A stretch of DNA of 14,128 bases from NCBI GenBank assembly GCA_001795165.1, contig MGNS01000033.1, positions 720 through 14,847 on the forward strand, read 5' to 3'. The notes beneath the pieces were generated by a model that searched no databases, was not told the origin of the DNA, and was given only the letters and a program-made list of their open reading frames with translations. Shown here one piece after another: positions 1 through 6,312 of this stretch. Within the stretch, counting starts at the first letter, position 1. Every line of letters begins with the position of its first letter. The DNA is from Chloroflexi bacterium RBG_16_57_11. Lineage in GTDB: Bacteria; Chloroflexota; Anaerolineae; Anaerolineales; UBA4823. The position numbers and the translations under genes are program-made.

Positions 1-646
1 ACTTTTTTATCCACTTAATAATCTTAATCTTGTATTGTCCAGGTGCATCCTGGTACACCGGTGTCGGTACATCTCTTTTTGAAACATTTGAATGTATCGT
101 AGATGACTCTAAGTTTAAGGACCCTTTATTTAAATCACCGAGGAATTTCTCGACTGCCTTCTTTGTGAATTCATATAATTTAATGACGTTTATGAAATAT
201 ATTCTTTTGTTACATTCATTGATAGCTATGTTAAAAGGCAGATTCTCGTTTTCTCCAATTTGCAGGATGTAACCTTCAGGTAGCAGGGAATTATGTGTCA
301 ATGTGCTTCTAACATTACCATAAATATTATCCAAGTCGATTTTGCTTAAATCAAGATTGAAGTATCTGCTATTCAGTATGTAGATATGCTGGCTTGCATT
401 CCGAATGAAACAACTTTTTCCATCAATAACCACATTGAAATTTTCATTATTGGCAAAATAGGATCCTAAACAGTCAATAATCGAGAAAAGAACAACTGTT
501 GCTGGGAATCCTAAGATTCCACCAGTCGCGTTATCTCCCCATATAGCTTTGTCAGTTTTCCTATAGGTCACAGCATATTCAGCAAGATGGAGCATTTCAA
601 TTAAAGATTCCTTGACTAGTCCGATTTTATTACCGTGTATTGCCAT
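1..646 (-). CDS. HEPN-like protein, 3' end off the left edge
   Basis: The frame is open from an ATG at 646 to the window edge (215 codons seen, no stop), so the gene is partial at its C-terminus. An AGGAG box (652-656) lies 5 nt before the ATG and supports this start. The protein begins with a helical stretch containing an Ile-Asp pair (residues 57-58) followed by GSYF. It then has R113-STLT-H118, an R-x4-H arrangement typical of HEPN domains, which in many families form RNase active sites. The layout (Ile-Asp helix, then [YW]-x2-[VL]-R-x2-L-x-H-[NS]) matches the protein at 2829-3359, so the two are probably distant relatives. After the motif come LLPEG and a predicted helical segment near 155-170; the visible tail is Lys-rich. 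Known of the family: HEPN proteins are common in toxin-antitoxin and abortive-infection systems. Inference: a stand-alone HEPN-like accessory protein; actual RNase activity is unproven. Confidence 0.6.
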   Translation of the reverse strand, partial: MAIHGNKIGLVKESLIEMLHLAEYAVTYRKTDKAIWGDNATGGILGFPATVVLFSIIDCLGSYFANNENFNVVIDGKSCFIRNASQHIYILNSRYFNLDLSKIDLDNIYGNVRSTLTHNSLLPEGYILQIGENENLPFNIAINECNKRIYFINVIKLYEFTKKAVEKFLGDLNKGSLNLESSTIHSNVSKRDVPTPVYQDAPGQYKIKIIKWIKK

Positions 647-809
647 TTTTTCTCCTACTACGGTGATACAGTAGTTTGGTAAGATCGAATAAGATTAATT
701 TACAGGGCAAAACTGCCAGAATCCCCACCAACCCAGCTCGCTGCTGAATATCAGTAGACCGTGTCAAGTTCGACGATTTATTAGGCGCACGAGAGTCGGG
801 ATTACCTTC

Positions 810-1088
810 CTACCCTCGGTATTGGTTTGATGGGTGCTTGTTCGGATTGTAGAGTTCGTAAGTGCCGTCTCCATGAAGAAATAAAAATGGTCTCGTATTG
901 GGCCATTCATGTCGTGCTGGGGGTAGATTGACAACGCATGCCATGAAGTAGCGCCAGATTGTGATCTCTTTCCACTGGCCTTTGCGCTTGACACGATCGA
1001 AAAGGTCTGTGAAAGAGAGGATTTCGTCCGGAATCATTGAGTTGCGGATAGCATCCGGACACGATTCACCTTTGTATCCTTTAACCAT
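810..1088 (-). CDS. Small hypothetical protein, 92 aa, possibly winged-helix-like
   Basis: The frame is open further upstream to 1181, but that 31-residue extension is encoded by the inverted repeat at 1107-1186. I therefore place the start at the ATG at 1086-1088, which has a full AGGAGG box (1093-1098) 4 nt upstream. The product is soluble and basic-to-neutral. It contains DLFDRVKRKGQW near residues 28-39, then TIWRYFMACVVNLPPARHEW (43-62), then FLFLHGDGTYELY (68-80). The order 'helix - G-x-W - helix - Phe-Leu-Phe - Asp-Gly-x-Tyr-Glu-Leu' resembles small winged-helix domains in which the last strand carries the G-x-Y motif. That resemblance is my inference and no function can be assigned. 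The gene lies between an 80-bp palindrome upstream and the partial HEPN-like gene downstream, all in the same orientation. Confidence 0.6.
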   Translation of the reverse strand: MVKGYKGESCPDAIRNSMIPDEILSFTDLFDRVKRKGQWKEITIWRYFMACVVNLPPARHEWPNTRPFLFLHGDGTYELYNPNKHPSNQYRG

Positions 1089-1092
1089 GCAT

Positions 1093-1098
1093 CCTCCT
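1093..1098 (-). promoter_or_regulatory. Ribosome binding site that sets the start of the 92-aa gene
   Basis: AGGAGG on the minus strand lies 4 nt before the ATG at 1088. It decides against the longer frame beginning at 1181, whose N-terminal part is repeat sequence. Confidence 0.6.
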
Positions 1099-1106
1099 AG
1101 GCAGAG

Positions 1107-1186
1107 GTAGGGTGGATTGGCGAACCCGAATAGGTTCTTCGAGTATTCAAGATAGCATTGCTTGATGATTCGCCAATTCACCCTAC
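1107..1186. repeat. 80-bp imperfect inverted repeat (GTAGGGTGgATTGGCGAA arms)
   Basis: Arms at 1107-1124 and 1169-1186 are 18 nt each and complementary except for one position, around a 44-nt centre. The same kind of element, also 80 bp long and with the same arm core, lies at 2727-2806; the centres of the two copies are not alike. The right arm overlaps the 3' end of the 225-aa gene and contains its TGA stop (1178-1180). The shape is that of a REP- or MITE-like interspersed palindrome. It could form a hairpin in either transcript, but there is no T-tract, so it is not a standard terminator. Confidence 0.8.
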
Positions 1187-1855
1187 GGCTAAACGTGATA
1201 CTTGAGCAATTACGATGCCTTTTTCTACTCTGATAATGTTAATAGACTTGCCTTCAACTTGTTGAAACACAACATTGTTCGGAATATCTGTGAGTTCGTG
1301 ATTTGTAGTTCGTATGACTGCTAAAATAATACAATTACGCATTTCTATTGGTATGAAATCAATCGTCTCATTTGTCTTTTTCTCGTTAAGAATCGAATAA
1401 CTTTGCTGGATTTCAACCCTCGAATTTTTAGGTATGGCGGACAGTTCCATGATGAGGTAGTTTACATCATCGGGTAATTGAAATCCAAACCATTTTCCTG
1501 AACTCGGCTCTTCTTCGCATCCTTGGTTAGTTGCCGCTATAATCGTAACTAGAGGTATAGGTTTGTTAATATTTTCGAAACCTAATCCTATCGTTGGTTC
1601 AAGTGCAAGTGAACTTGGATTAAGTTTAACATGCCTTTGTCCTGTCATTGCATGTGCGCTAAAGTGGTTAATTTGTCCTTCTAGAGATTCGTACTTGATT
1701 TGAATTTGCGTATCAAAATCTAAATTTTTGATGATTTCTCTGGAGAAGAAAACGGCATTATTTGGAATAATTATTATATCGAAATTTGCACCTTGACGAA
1801 GCTTTAGTATTTTGTAAGCCTTGCCTTGATACCTTAAATAAATTTTCCATTCCAT
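1178..1855 (-). CDS. Hypothetical protein, 225 aa
   Basis: I do not recognise this protein. It is AT-rich in codon use like its neighbours and has no signal peptide or membrane segment. It reads as mostly beta-strand: short alternating hydrophobic runs such as FDIIIIP (25-31), PLVTIIAAT (101-109), CIILAVIR (175-182) and INIIRVEKGIVIAQV (205-219). A His-rich patch, HFSAHAMTGQRHVK (64-77), is the most distinctive segment and could be a metal or ligand site; that is only a guess. The ATG at 1853-1855 is chosen because MEWKIYLRYQGKAYK reads as a natural first strand. The upstream AAGGCGAG is a modest ribosome binding site. The last codons and the TGA fall inside the palindrome at 1107-1186, so the original C-terminus may have been different. 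Confidence 0.6.
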   Translation of the reverse strand: MEWKIYLRYQGKAYKILKLRQGANFDIIIIPNNAVFFSREIIKNLDFDTQIQIKYESLEGQINHFSAHAMTGQRHVKLNPSSLALEPTIGLGFENINKPIPLVTIIAATNQGCEEEPSSGKWFGFQLPDDVNYLIMELSAIPKNSRVEIQQSYSILNEKKTNETIDFIPIEMRNCIILAVIRTTNHELTDIPNNVVFQQVEGKSINIIRVEKGIVIAQVSRLAVG

Positions 1856-1974
1856 ACCAATTCTCGCCTTTCTAAACCATGAGTTGGTAAGTTTGGCATA
1901 TTCGCTTAGGTGGGTTGAAATTCCCAGATTATGCTTCTAAAATCCCGATCAATGACTCTACAGCTAACTCCCAT

Positions 1975-2703
1975 TCAGATGTTCAAATTAACGGTATCAC
2001 CGCTCCATATTTGTTTTGCGGCATCTCGGATGGACTGACCTACCCGTGTAGCATAATCAGAATCAAAAATTCTCGCTGGATGCTGCAATGACTTAATAAC
2101 CAAGAATGAATTCTCATCCCTTTTTGCACTAAAGGCCATTATGCTATTGTGATATCTTGTCTTACTATTTTCATCCGAAATTCTGATTTTAATTTTTCCT
2201 ATACGCGCGGGATAAATTTCATATCCACCATTGTACAACGCAATCTGTAGGACTCCAAAGGTCTTCTCGTCCATTGGAATGACGAGCTCAGGATCACACT
2301 CATGTATAACCGGCAGAATATACTTACACCCCTCCCACATATATCGGAATGAAACATCTTTCGCCTCGGGATTTGACAACCAATCCATGTTGACTCTTGC
2401 GATCAATTTAGAAGCTTCTCCATATGGTTTTCCAATCAATGTCTCTACAATTGGTCTGAAACTTTTATTAAATCCTCCGCTCCAGAATAGTGGCTCCATG
2501 TAGGCGTCATTCCAACAAGGCTTGAATTGATTTAGTTTAATCCCCCGACGATTTATTTCCTTCTTGCCACCTGGACTTGGGCCAACAAAGATTACAAGTG
2601 CCTTTCTTGATCCTTCGCAATTCTCCGGCCAAAAGGGGACATACGGATCACTTTGTGTATTCATTTCTTCTAAACGTTGAGTAATAATTTCTTCTTCAAG
2701 CAT
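1975..2703 (-). CDS. Uracil-DNA-glycosylase-fold-like protein, 242 aa
   Basis: The start is taken at the ATG at 2701-2703 because GGAGG (2709-2713) lies 5 nt upstream. A longer frame to 2745 would take its first codons from an inverted repeat. Three features line up with the UDG superfamily. VIFVGPSPGGKKE (37-49) sits where motif 1 (GxxPG) is expected, after a beta-strand. WEGCKYILPVIHECDPELVIPM (123-144) resembles the Cys/Leu helix followed by 'P-x-hydrophobic' strand of family 4/5 enzymes. LQHPARIFDSDYATRV (206-221) sits where motif 2 (HPS) is expected. The length (242) suits the fold. The iron-sulphur cysteine pattern of family 4 is not evident. Known: UDG-fold proteins remove uracil or bind damaged or modified DNA. 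Inference: a divergent member with unknown substrate, possibly part of an accessory defence cluster. It could also be another Rossmann-like enzyme. Confidence 0.55.
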   Translation of the reverse strand: MLEEEIITQRLEEMNTQSDPYVPFWPENCEGSRKALVIFVGPSPGGKKEINRRGIKLNQFKPCWNDAYMEPLFWSGGFNKSFRPIVETLIGKPYGEASKLIARVNMDWLSNPEAKDVSFRYMWEGCKYILPVIHECDPELVIPMDEKTFGVLQIALYNGGYEIYPARIGKIKIRISDENSKTRYHNSIMAFSAKRDENSFLVIKSLQHPARIFDSDYATRVGQSIRDAAKQIWSGDTVNLNI

Positions 2704-2708
2704 CTGAG

Positions 2709-2713
2709 CCTCC
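2709..2713 (-). promoter_or_regulatory. Ribosome binding site that sets the start of the UDG-like gene
   Basis: GGAGG on the minus strand lies 5 nt before the ATG at 2703. It supports the 242-residue form over the longer frame that starts inside the repeat at 2727-2806. Confidence 0.6.
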
Positions 2714-2726
2714 AGGATTAATGGTA

Positions 2727-2806
2727 GTAAGGTGGGTTGGCACATAAGAATGGGTCAGATGAATCCCCATACCAATACTTTTAGAATCCACGCCAACCCA
2801 CCCTAC
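2727..2806. repeat. 80-bp imperfect inverted repeat (GTAAGGTGGGTTGGC arms)
   Basis: Arms at 2727-2741 and 2792-2806 are 15 nt each with one mismatch, around a 50-nt centre. The arm core GTAGGGTGGGTTGGC and the total length match the element at 1107-1186. It fills almost all of the gap between the 176-aa gene and the UDG-like gene. A single degenerate half-arm (AGGTGGGTTG, about 1910-1919) lies in the next gap. Confidence 0.8.
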
Positions 2807-2828
2807 GATTGTCACATCGCTTGTAGAG

Positions 2829-3359
2829 TTATGCGTCATCTATCGGTACCGGCATCATCAATCTCATTGATTCCAAACGATGTTTTGCTTTGAGAAAGCA
2901 ATCATTGTCACTCAGGATATCAGTTCTATATGCATTATATGCTTTGCGTAAATCGGCACAAAAATCTTCTAGATTCAGAATGATCTTGCCTTTTGAAGTG
3001 TAGTTCATGTGAAAACCGGCTTTGTTGTTATCCGTGAATACATAGGTCCCACCTTCGGCGTAAGAATGTACCAATCCGCACCTTAAATCAGACCAAAGCT
3101 TATCAGCGTTATAATCCTTGAGGTATTTCTCCACGAAATCCTTGAATCTCTTGCCGGAGTCACGTTTCGAAGTATCGAGATCAACTCCAGCATGAAAGCT
3201 TGCCATAGCATCAATAAAGCACGCGCCAAGTATGAACCCCGCAAGCTTTGCGTCCCCTTTAATGGATGCTCGCTCTATATCCATGTATGCCCAGCCATAT
3301 AGGTACTTATCTAACAACCACGCAAGTCGTTCCTTAGTAAGATCAGAACTGGAAGTCAT
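2829..3359 (-). CDS. HEPN-like protein, 176 aa
   Basis: The start is the ATG at 3357-3359, preceded by GAGGGAG; a longer frame would need a TTG start at 3386 without a clear ribosome site. The protein is helical and soluble. Residues 41-60 carry GFILGACFIDAMASFHAGVD. This is followed by a long amphipathic helix (FKDFVEKYLKDY) and then DLR93-CGLV-H98, the R-x4-H motif of HEPN domains. A second half with strands FHMNY and KIILNL and a helix EDFCADLRKAYNAY closes the domain. The same order of elements is seen in the partial gene at 1-646. This is the first gene of the AT-rich minus-strand group, and a possible promoter lies about 50 bp upstream. Inference: single-domain HEPN-like protein; partner and target unknown. 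No separate antitoxin-like nucleotidyltransferase gene is visible next to it. Confidence 0.6.
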   Translation of the reverse strand: MTSSSDLTKERLAWLLDKYLYGWAYMDIERASIKGDAKLAGFILGACFIDAMASFHAGVDLDTSKRDSGKRFKDFVEKYLKDYNADKLWSDLRCGLVHSYAEGGTYVFTDNNKAGFHMNYTSKGKIILNLEDFCADLRKAYNAYRTDILSDNDCFLKAKHRLESMRLMMPVPIDDA

Positions 3360-3407
3360 TACTCCCTCACTTTGCTTGATTGGCAACTACTGTCTGCGCG
3401 GTGTTCG

Positions 3408-3440
3408 ATTTTATTGCATCTTTGCAATTTATCATGTCAA
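3408..3440 (-). promoter_or_regulatory. Possible promoter for the AT-rich gene group
   Basis: On the minus strand TTGACA (3435-3440) is a perfect -35 and TAAAAT (3408-3413) is a 5-of-6 -10, but the spacer is 21 bp, longer than optimal. A palindrome TTGCA-N4-TGCAA (3414-3427) lies within the spacer. Long spacers with a central palindrome are known from activator-twisted promoters such as those of MerR-type regulators, but no regulator gene is visible here. Confidence 0.35.
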
Positions 3441-3492
3441 TTTTGATAATTCGATGGATGCGTGAACGCTGTGGCGAAAAAGAACGGTTATC

Positions 3493-3693
3493 CTAACCTA
3501 AGCCCACAAGATAACCTCTAACGGACTCATTAAACGCCCTCGAATTCTCGAACCCCAACAGGTGCCACGCCTCCGGCACCACCACCAGTTGTGACCCGCG
3601 AAGGCCAACGTGCATGGCCTGGGCCTCGCTCAGCGGGATGATCTGGTCGCAGGCGCTGTACAGCAGCAGTGCCGGCACGTCGATCGGCGCCGA
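3493..3693 (-). pseudogene. C-terminal fragment of an alpha/beta hydrolase
   Basis: About 65 codons, from IDVPALLLYSACDQ to a TAG at 3493-3495, correspond to residues 202-266 of the hydrolase at 4611-5411. By hand count, 44 of 59 aligned residues are identical. There is no hydrolase N-terminus in front of it: upstream in this frame there are two TGA codons within 40 nt, and the only start is a GTG at 3676-3678. The acid region GADDQ of the intact copy reads SACDQ here; the histidine is kept (PEAWH). It lies directly downstream of hydrolase 3730-4614, and the DNA becomes AT-rich just past its end. Inference: remnant of a third hydrolase gene, probably cut down by recombination at the edge of the accessory region; not a working enzyme. 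Confidence 0.75.
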
Positions 3694-3729
3694 AGGACAT
3701 GATGTACCTCATCGTCAAAGGTTGCATCC

Positions 3730-4614
3730 TCACTGGATCTTGCTCAGGAGCCAGGCGTGAACCTCTGGGACACGGCTGGCGCTGAGGGTGAGATGACCAT
3801 CGTCAGGTGAGAGGCGAGCATCGACGTTGGGGATCTTGCCGGCCAGCCACATCCCGTGGGAGAGCGGCACAAACTGGTCGTGCTCGCCGTGCAAGAGCAG
3901 CGCCGGTATGCGGATCTGGCTCAGGTCGAAACCCCAGGGCGCAGTAAAGGCGAGGTCGTCATCGACCCAGCCATCCTTGCGCTCCTGGATGCCCTCGTGA
4001 ATACACTCGAGCAAATAAGCGACAAGGTCTTCTGTGAGCACCGCAAGGTCAACCGGGCTCAGGAGGGTGCCAAACGCCTTGACGACCGAGGCGGGATCTT
4101 CGCCCAATATCCCGGGCGTGGCTGCCTCCACGAATTTCTCGAGTTGCTCTCGGCCCGCCAGGGCGGCGCCGAACTCTGCAATATTGTCTTTCCCCATCCC
4201 TGAAAACCAATCTAACCCTTCAGCCGTATAAGGCGCCGGCGCAGCCAGCGAGGCCGCGGCCACGACCAGATCTGGTAGCAGCGCGGCGCAGGCCAGGGCG
4301 TGTGGCCCGCCTCCCGAAATCCCCCAGACCAGCAGCCGGCTCAGGTCTAGGTCCCTGGGAATCGTGGCAACATCGACGGCAGCACTGGCCACAGCACGCC
4401 CTGGCTGGGGAGTCGACCCACCGTAGCCGGGGCGGTCGTAGCTGATCAATCGAATGCCGCGTGACAGTGCGTCATCGATCCACGGCTGGTAAAGGAGTCT
4501 CGAGCCTGGTGTCCCGTTATGCACCAGGACGGGCACCCCGTCGGGCTTTCCTGCCTCGACAATTTGAAGCACGCGGCCATCTTTTGATGATATTGAACGA
4601 TTCCTGGCGCTCAT
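3730..4614 (-). CDS. Alpha/beta-fold hydrolase, 294 aa
   Basis: All parts of the fold are visible. VHNGTPGSR (31-39) is the oxyanion-hole loop after strand 3, and SYDRPGYGGS (58-67) follows. The nucleophile elbow is GISGGG with Ser100, the acid is Asp246 in LLHGEHDQFVP, and the catalytic His is His274 in PDDGHLTL. A cap region of about 100 residues (130-230) lies between Ser and Asp. There is no signal peptide, so it is cytoplasmic. The family includes esterases, lipases and epoxide- or lactone-opening enzymes; the substrate cannot be read from sequence. Its ATG overlaps the TGA of the upstream hydrolase (ATGA, 4611-4614), so the two are translationally coupled and probably work in the same pathway. 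They are not close paralogues: oxyanion loop and elbow differ (HNGTPG/GISGGG versus HGFPLN/GLSMGG). Confidence 0.9.
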   Translation of the reverse strand: MSARNRSISSKDGRVLQIVEAGKPDGVPVLVHNGTPGSRLLYQPWIDDALSRGIRLISYDRPGYGGSTPQPGRAVASAAVDVATIPRDLDLSRLLVWGISGGGPHALACAALLPDLVVAAASLAAPAPYTAEGLDWFSGMGKDNIAEFGAALAGREQLEKFVEAATPGILGEDPASVVKAFGTLLSPVDLAVLTEDLVAYLLECIHEGIQERKDGWVDDDLAFTAPWGFDLSQIRIPALLLHGEHDQFVPLSHGMWLAGKIPNVDARLSPDDGHLTLSASRVPEVHAWLLSKIQ

Positions 4615-5411
4615 GTGGAACTTCCCGCCTTCAGATAATGCCTGACTGCTTCATTGAAGACGTTTGCATTCTCCAGCCCCAACAAGTGCCCGGCTTCCGG
4701 CAAAACCACCAGCTTTGAGCCGCGGAGGCCGGCTTGCATGGCCTGGGCCTCGCTCAGCGGGATGATCTGGTCGTCGGCGCCGTGCAGCAGTAAGGTAGGC
4801 ACATCGATTTGCGCCAGGGTAGGAGTCGAATCGGGGCGGTCCTTGAGGGCAGCCAGGTCGCCCAGCACGCCTTCGAGCGAGACGCCCAGCGTGATCGAGC
4901 GAACCTGCTCGACCAGGTCGGGGCGGTTTGGATAGGCCTGGGGGGCGAGCAGCTTGGGCAGCATGCTCTCGGAGATGGCCGGCACGCCTTTTTCTCGCGC
5001 CAGGGCGGTCATCTGGTCGCGCGCCAGGCGGCCTTCGGGGGTGTCGGCGGCGGCGCGCGTGGCGGTCAGGATCAACCCGCGCAGCCGGTGGGGGTACTTG
5101 CGGTAGAAGGCGAAGACGACGTAGCCGCCCATCGACAGCCCGCACAGCACAATCTTTTCGTGGATGCCGAGGGCGTCCAGGAAGAGGTTCAGGTCGTCGG
5201 CGAACAGGTCCATCGAGTAGGGGCCGGGGATGGCCTGGGAATCGCCGTGGCCGCGCAGGTCAGGAGCGATGACCCGGGCGACCTCGGATAGCCCGTCAAG
5301 TTGTGGCTGCCAAAGCTGGCGATTGAGCGGGAAGCCGTGGACGAGGAGCAAGGGGGGACCCTGCCCGGCGTCGCTGTAAGCCATGGAAAAACCGTTGACG
5401 GTGACCTGCAT
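4611..5411 (-). CDS. Alpha/beta-fold hydrolase, 266 aa (pimeloyl-ester/3-oxoadipate-lactonase type)
   Basis: The start at 5411 has GGAGG 5 nt upstream. Motifs: LLLVHGFPLN (21-30, oxyanion loop), APDLRGHGDS (49-58), the nucleophile elbow GLSMGG with Ser93, the acid Asp214 in LLHGADDQIIP, and His242 in PEAGHLLGLEN. The 266-residue length and the DLRGHGxS and GxSMGG motifs are typical of the 3-oxoadipate enol-lactonase / BioH-like branch, but no neighbouring gene of those pathways is present, so the substrate is open. It is cytoplasmic with no signal peptide. It is the first gene of a two-gene unit, overlapping the next hydrolase by 4 nt. A degenerate partial copy of its C-terminal quarter lies at 3493-3693. 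Confidence 0.9.
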   Translation of the reverse strand: MQVTVNGFSMAYSDAGQGPPLLLVHGFPLNRQLWQPQLDGLSEVARVIAPDLRGHGDSQAIPGPYSMDLFADDLNLFLDALGIHEKIVLCGLSMGGYVVFAFYRKYPHRLRGLILTATRAAADTPEGRLARDQMTALAREKGVPAISESMLPKLLAPQAYPNRPDLVEQVRSITLGVSLEGVLGDLAALKDRPDSTPTLAQIDVPTLLLHGADDQIIPLSEAQAMQAGLRGSKLVVLPEAGHLLGLENANVFNEAVRHYLKAGSST

Positions 5412-5477
5412 GGCGACCTCCGATGATGAACATGAGCCAAATCTCTAGGGTTGATTCTATCAGGGAAAGACAGTTTG

Positions 5478-5622
5478 TACACGGATTTTCGCGGAGGAAC
5501 ACGGATCGTTGTGGGGGAAAAAACCACAGAGACACAGAGATCACGGAGTTTAATTAAAATATATCTCTCTGTGCTCTCGGTGACTCTGTGGTTAATATCA
5601 CATTAATCCGTGTTGATCCGTA
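5478..5622. repeat. Nested palindromic repeat between HAD and hydrolase genes
   Basis: The outer arms are made of ACACGGAT units: TACACGGAT and ACACGGAT at 5478-5506, answered by ATCCGTG and ATCCGTA at 5606-5622. The inner arms are AACCACAGAGACACAGAG (from 5522) and its imperfect complement ending CTCTGTGGTT (5565-5592), around an AT-rich centre. The ACACGGAT part is the same family as the element at 10697-10773. It fills most of the 224-bp gap; I see no gene here and no clear promoter. Confidence 0.75.
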
Positions 5623-5635
5623 TAGCGTATTGCTC

Positions 5636-6310
5636 TTAGGCGGGGAAGATGCGCCAGCCACGCTCGGTCGCCAGCCGGCGCAGGGCGTCGTCGGGGTAGA
5701 CGGCAACGGGGTGGCCCACCATCTCCAGGAACAAGCGGTCGGAGATGGAGTCGGCGTAAGAAAAGCTGGACGCCAGGTCAACGGAAAGCCTCTGGGCATG
5801 GAGCACGGCCTGGGCCACCTGAGCCTTGCCCTCGTCGATCACCACCGGCGGCACGGCGCGGCCGGTATAGCGCCCGCCGCGCAGCTCGAAGCGGGTCCCG
5901 GCGGCGTGGTGGGCGCCCACCTCCCGGGAGATGTGTTGCACCAACGGCAGTGGAGCGCCCGAGACCAGCATCACCCTATCCCCGGCCTCCAGGTGCTCCT
6001 GCAGCAAGCGGCGCGTGTCTTCGCGCCAGTATTGAGCCAGGAAGCGCTCCACGGCCCACTCCCACACCGGCTCGGCTTGCCGGGGCGTGTAGCCACGCAC
6101 GTACCAGGCCAGGTGGGCGGCCCAAGGGGTGCGGAAGGCGCTCTCCGAGATCAGGCCCAGGCGGCGCAGGTAATACAGGGGATAATGCGCGCCCAGGAAC
6201 GCCAGGTGCATCCCCCGGCGTAGACGGTTGCGGGTGAAATAATCTATGATCCCCTTCCAGGTGCGCTCGCTGGTCAGGGTGCCGTCGATGTCGAAGAAGG
6301 CCGCTCGCAT
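5636..6310 (-). CDS. HAD-superfamily IB hydrolase (SerB-like phosphatase), 224 aa
   Basis: The frame is open far upstream, but the protein proper starts at the ATG at 6308-6310, giving MRAAFFDIDGTLT with the motif I aspartates Asp7 (nucleophile) and Asp9. Motif II is Ser117 in VMLVSGAP, motif III Lys162 in IDEGKAQ, and motif IV Asp187/Asp191 in YADSISDRLFLEMVG. The tail VYPDDALRRLATERGWRI is the signature end of the HAD-IB group, relatives of phosphoserine phosphatase, and the helical cap (15-110) and 224-residue length also fit. These enzymes dephosphorylate small metabolites in the cytoplasm; the substrate is unknown. The start lies 2 nt after the TGA of the oxidoreductase gene (6313-6315), so the pair is transcribed and probably translated together. 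Confidence 0.9.
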   Translation of the reverse strand: MRAAFFDIDGTLTSERTWKGIIDYFTRNRLRRGMHLAFLGAHYPLYYLRRLGLISESAFRTPWAAHLAWYVRGYTPRQAEPVWEWAVERFLAQYWREDTRRLLQEHLEAGDRVMLVSGAPLPLVQHISREVGAHHAAGTRFELRGGRYTGRAVPPVVIDEGKAQVAQAVLHAQRLSVDLASSFSYADSISDRLFLEMVGHPVAVYPDDALRRLATERGWRIFPA

Positions 6311-6312
6311 GC

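Noticed and set aside
764..994. 76-aa minus-strand ORF
   Set aside because: It overlaps the better supported 92-aa gene in another frame and has no ribosome site or recognisable pattern.
1107..2806. Integron attC sites
   Set aside because: The left arm carries GGGTTGG and the right arm CCAACCC, the opposite of the RYYYAAC...GTTRRRY layout. No integrase is visible, and a matching core site was not found in the other gaps.
4654..5291. Plus-strand and alternate-frame ORFs over the GC-rich genes
   Set aside because: Their products are Arg/Ala/Gly/Pro-rich without domain motifs, while the minus-strand frames encode complete catalytic motifs. They are composition shadows.
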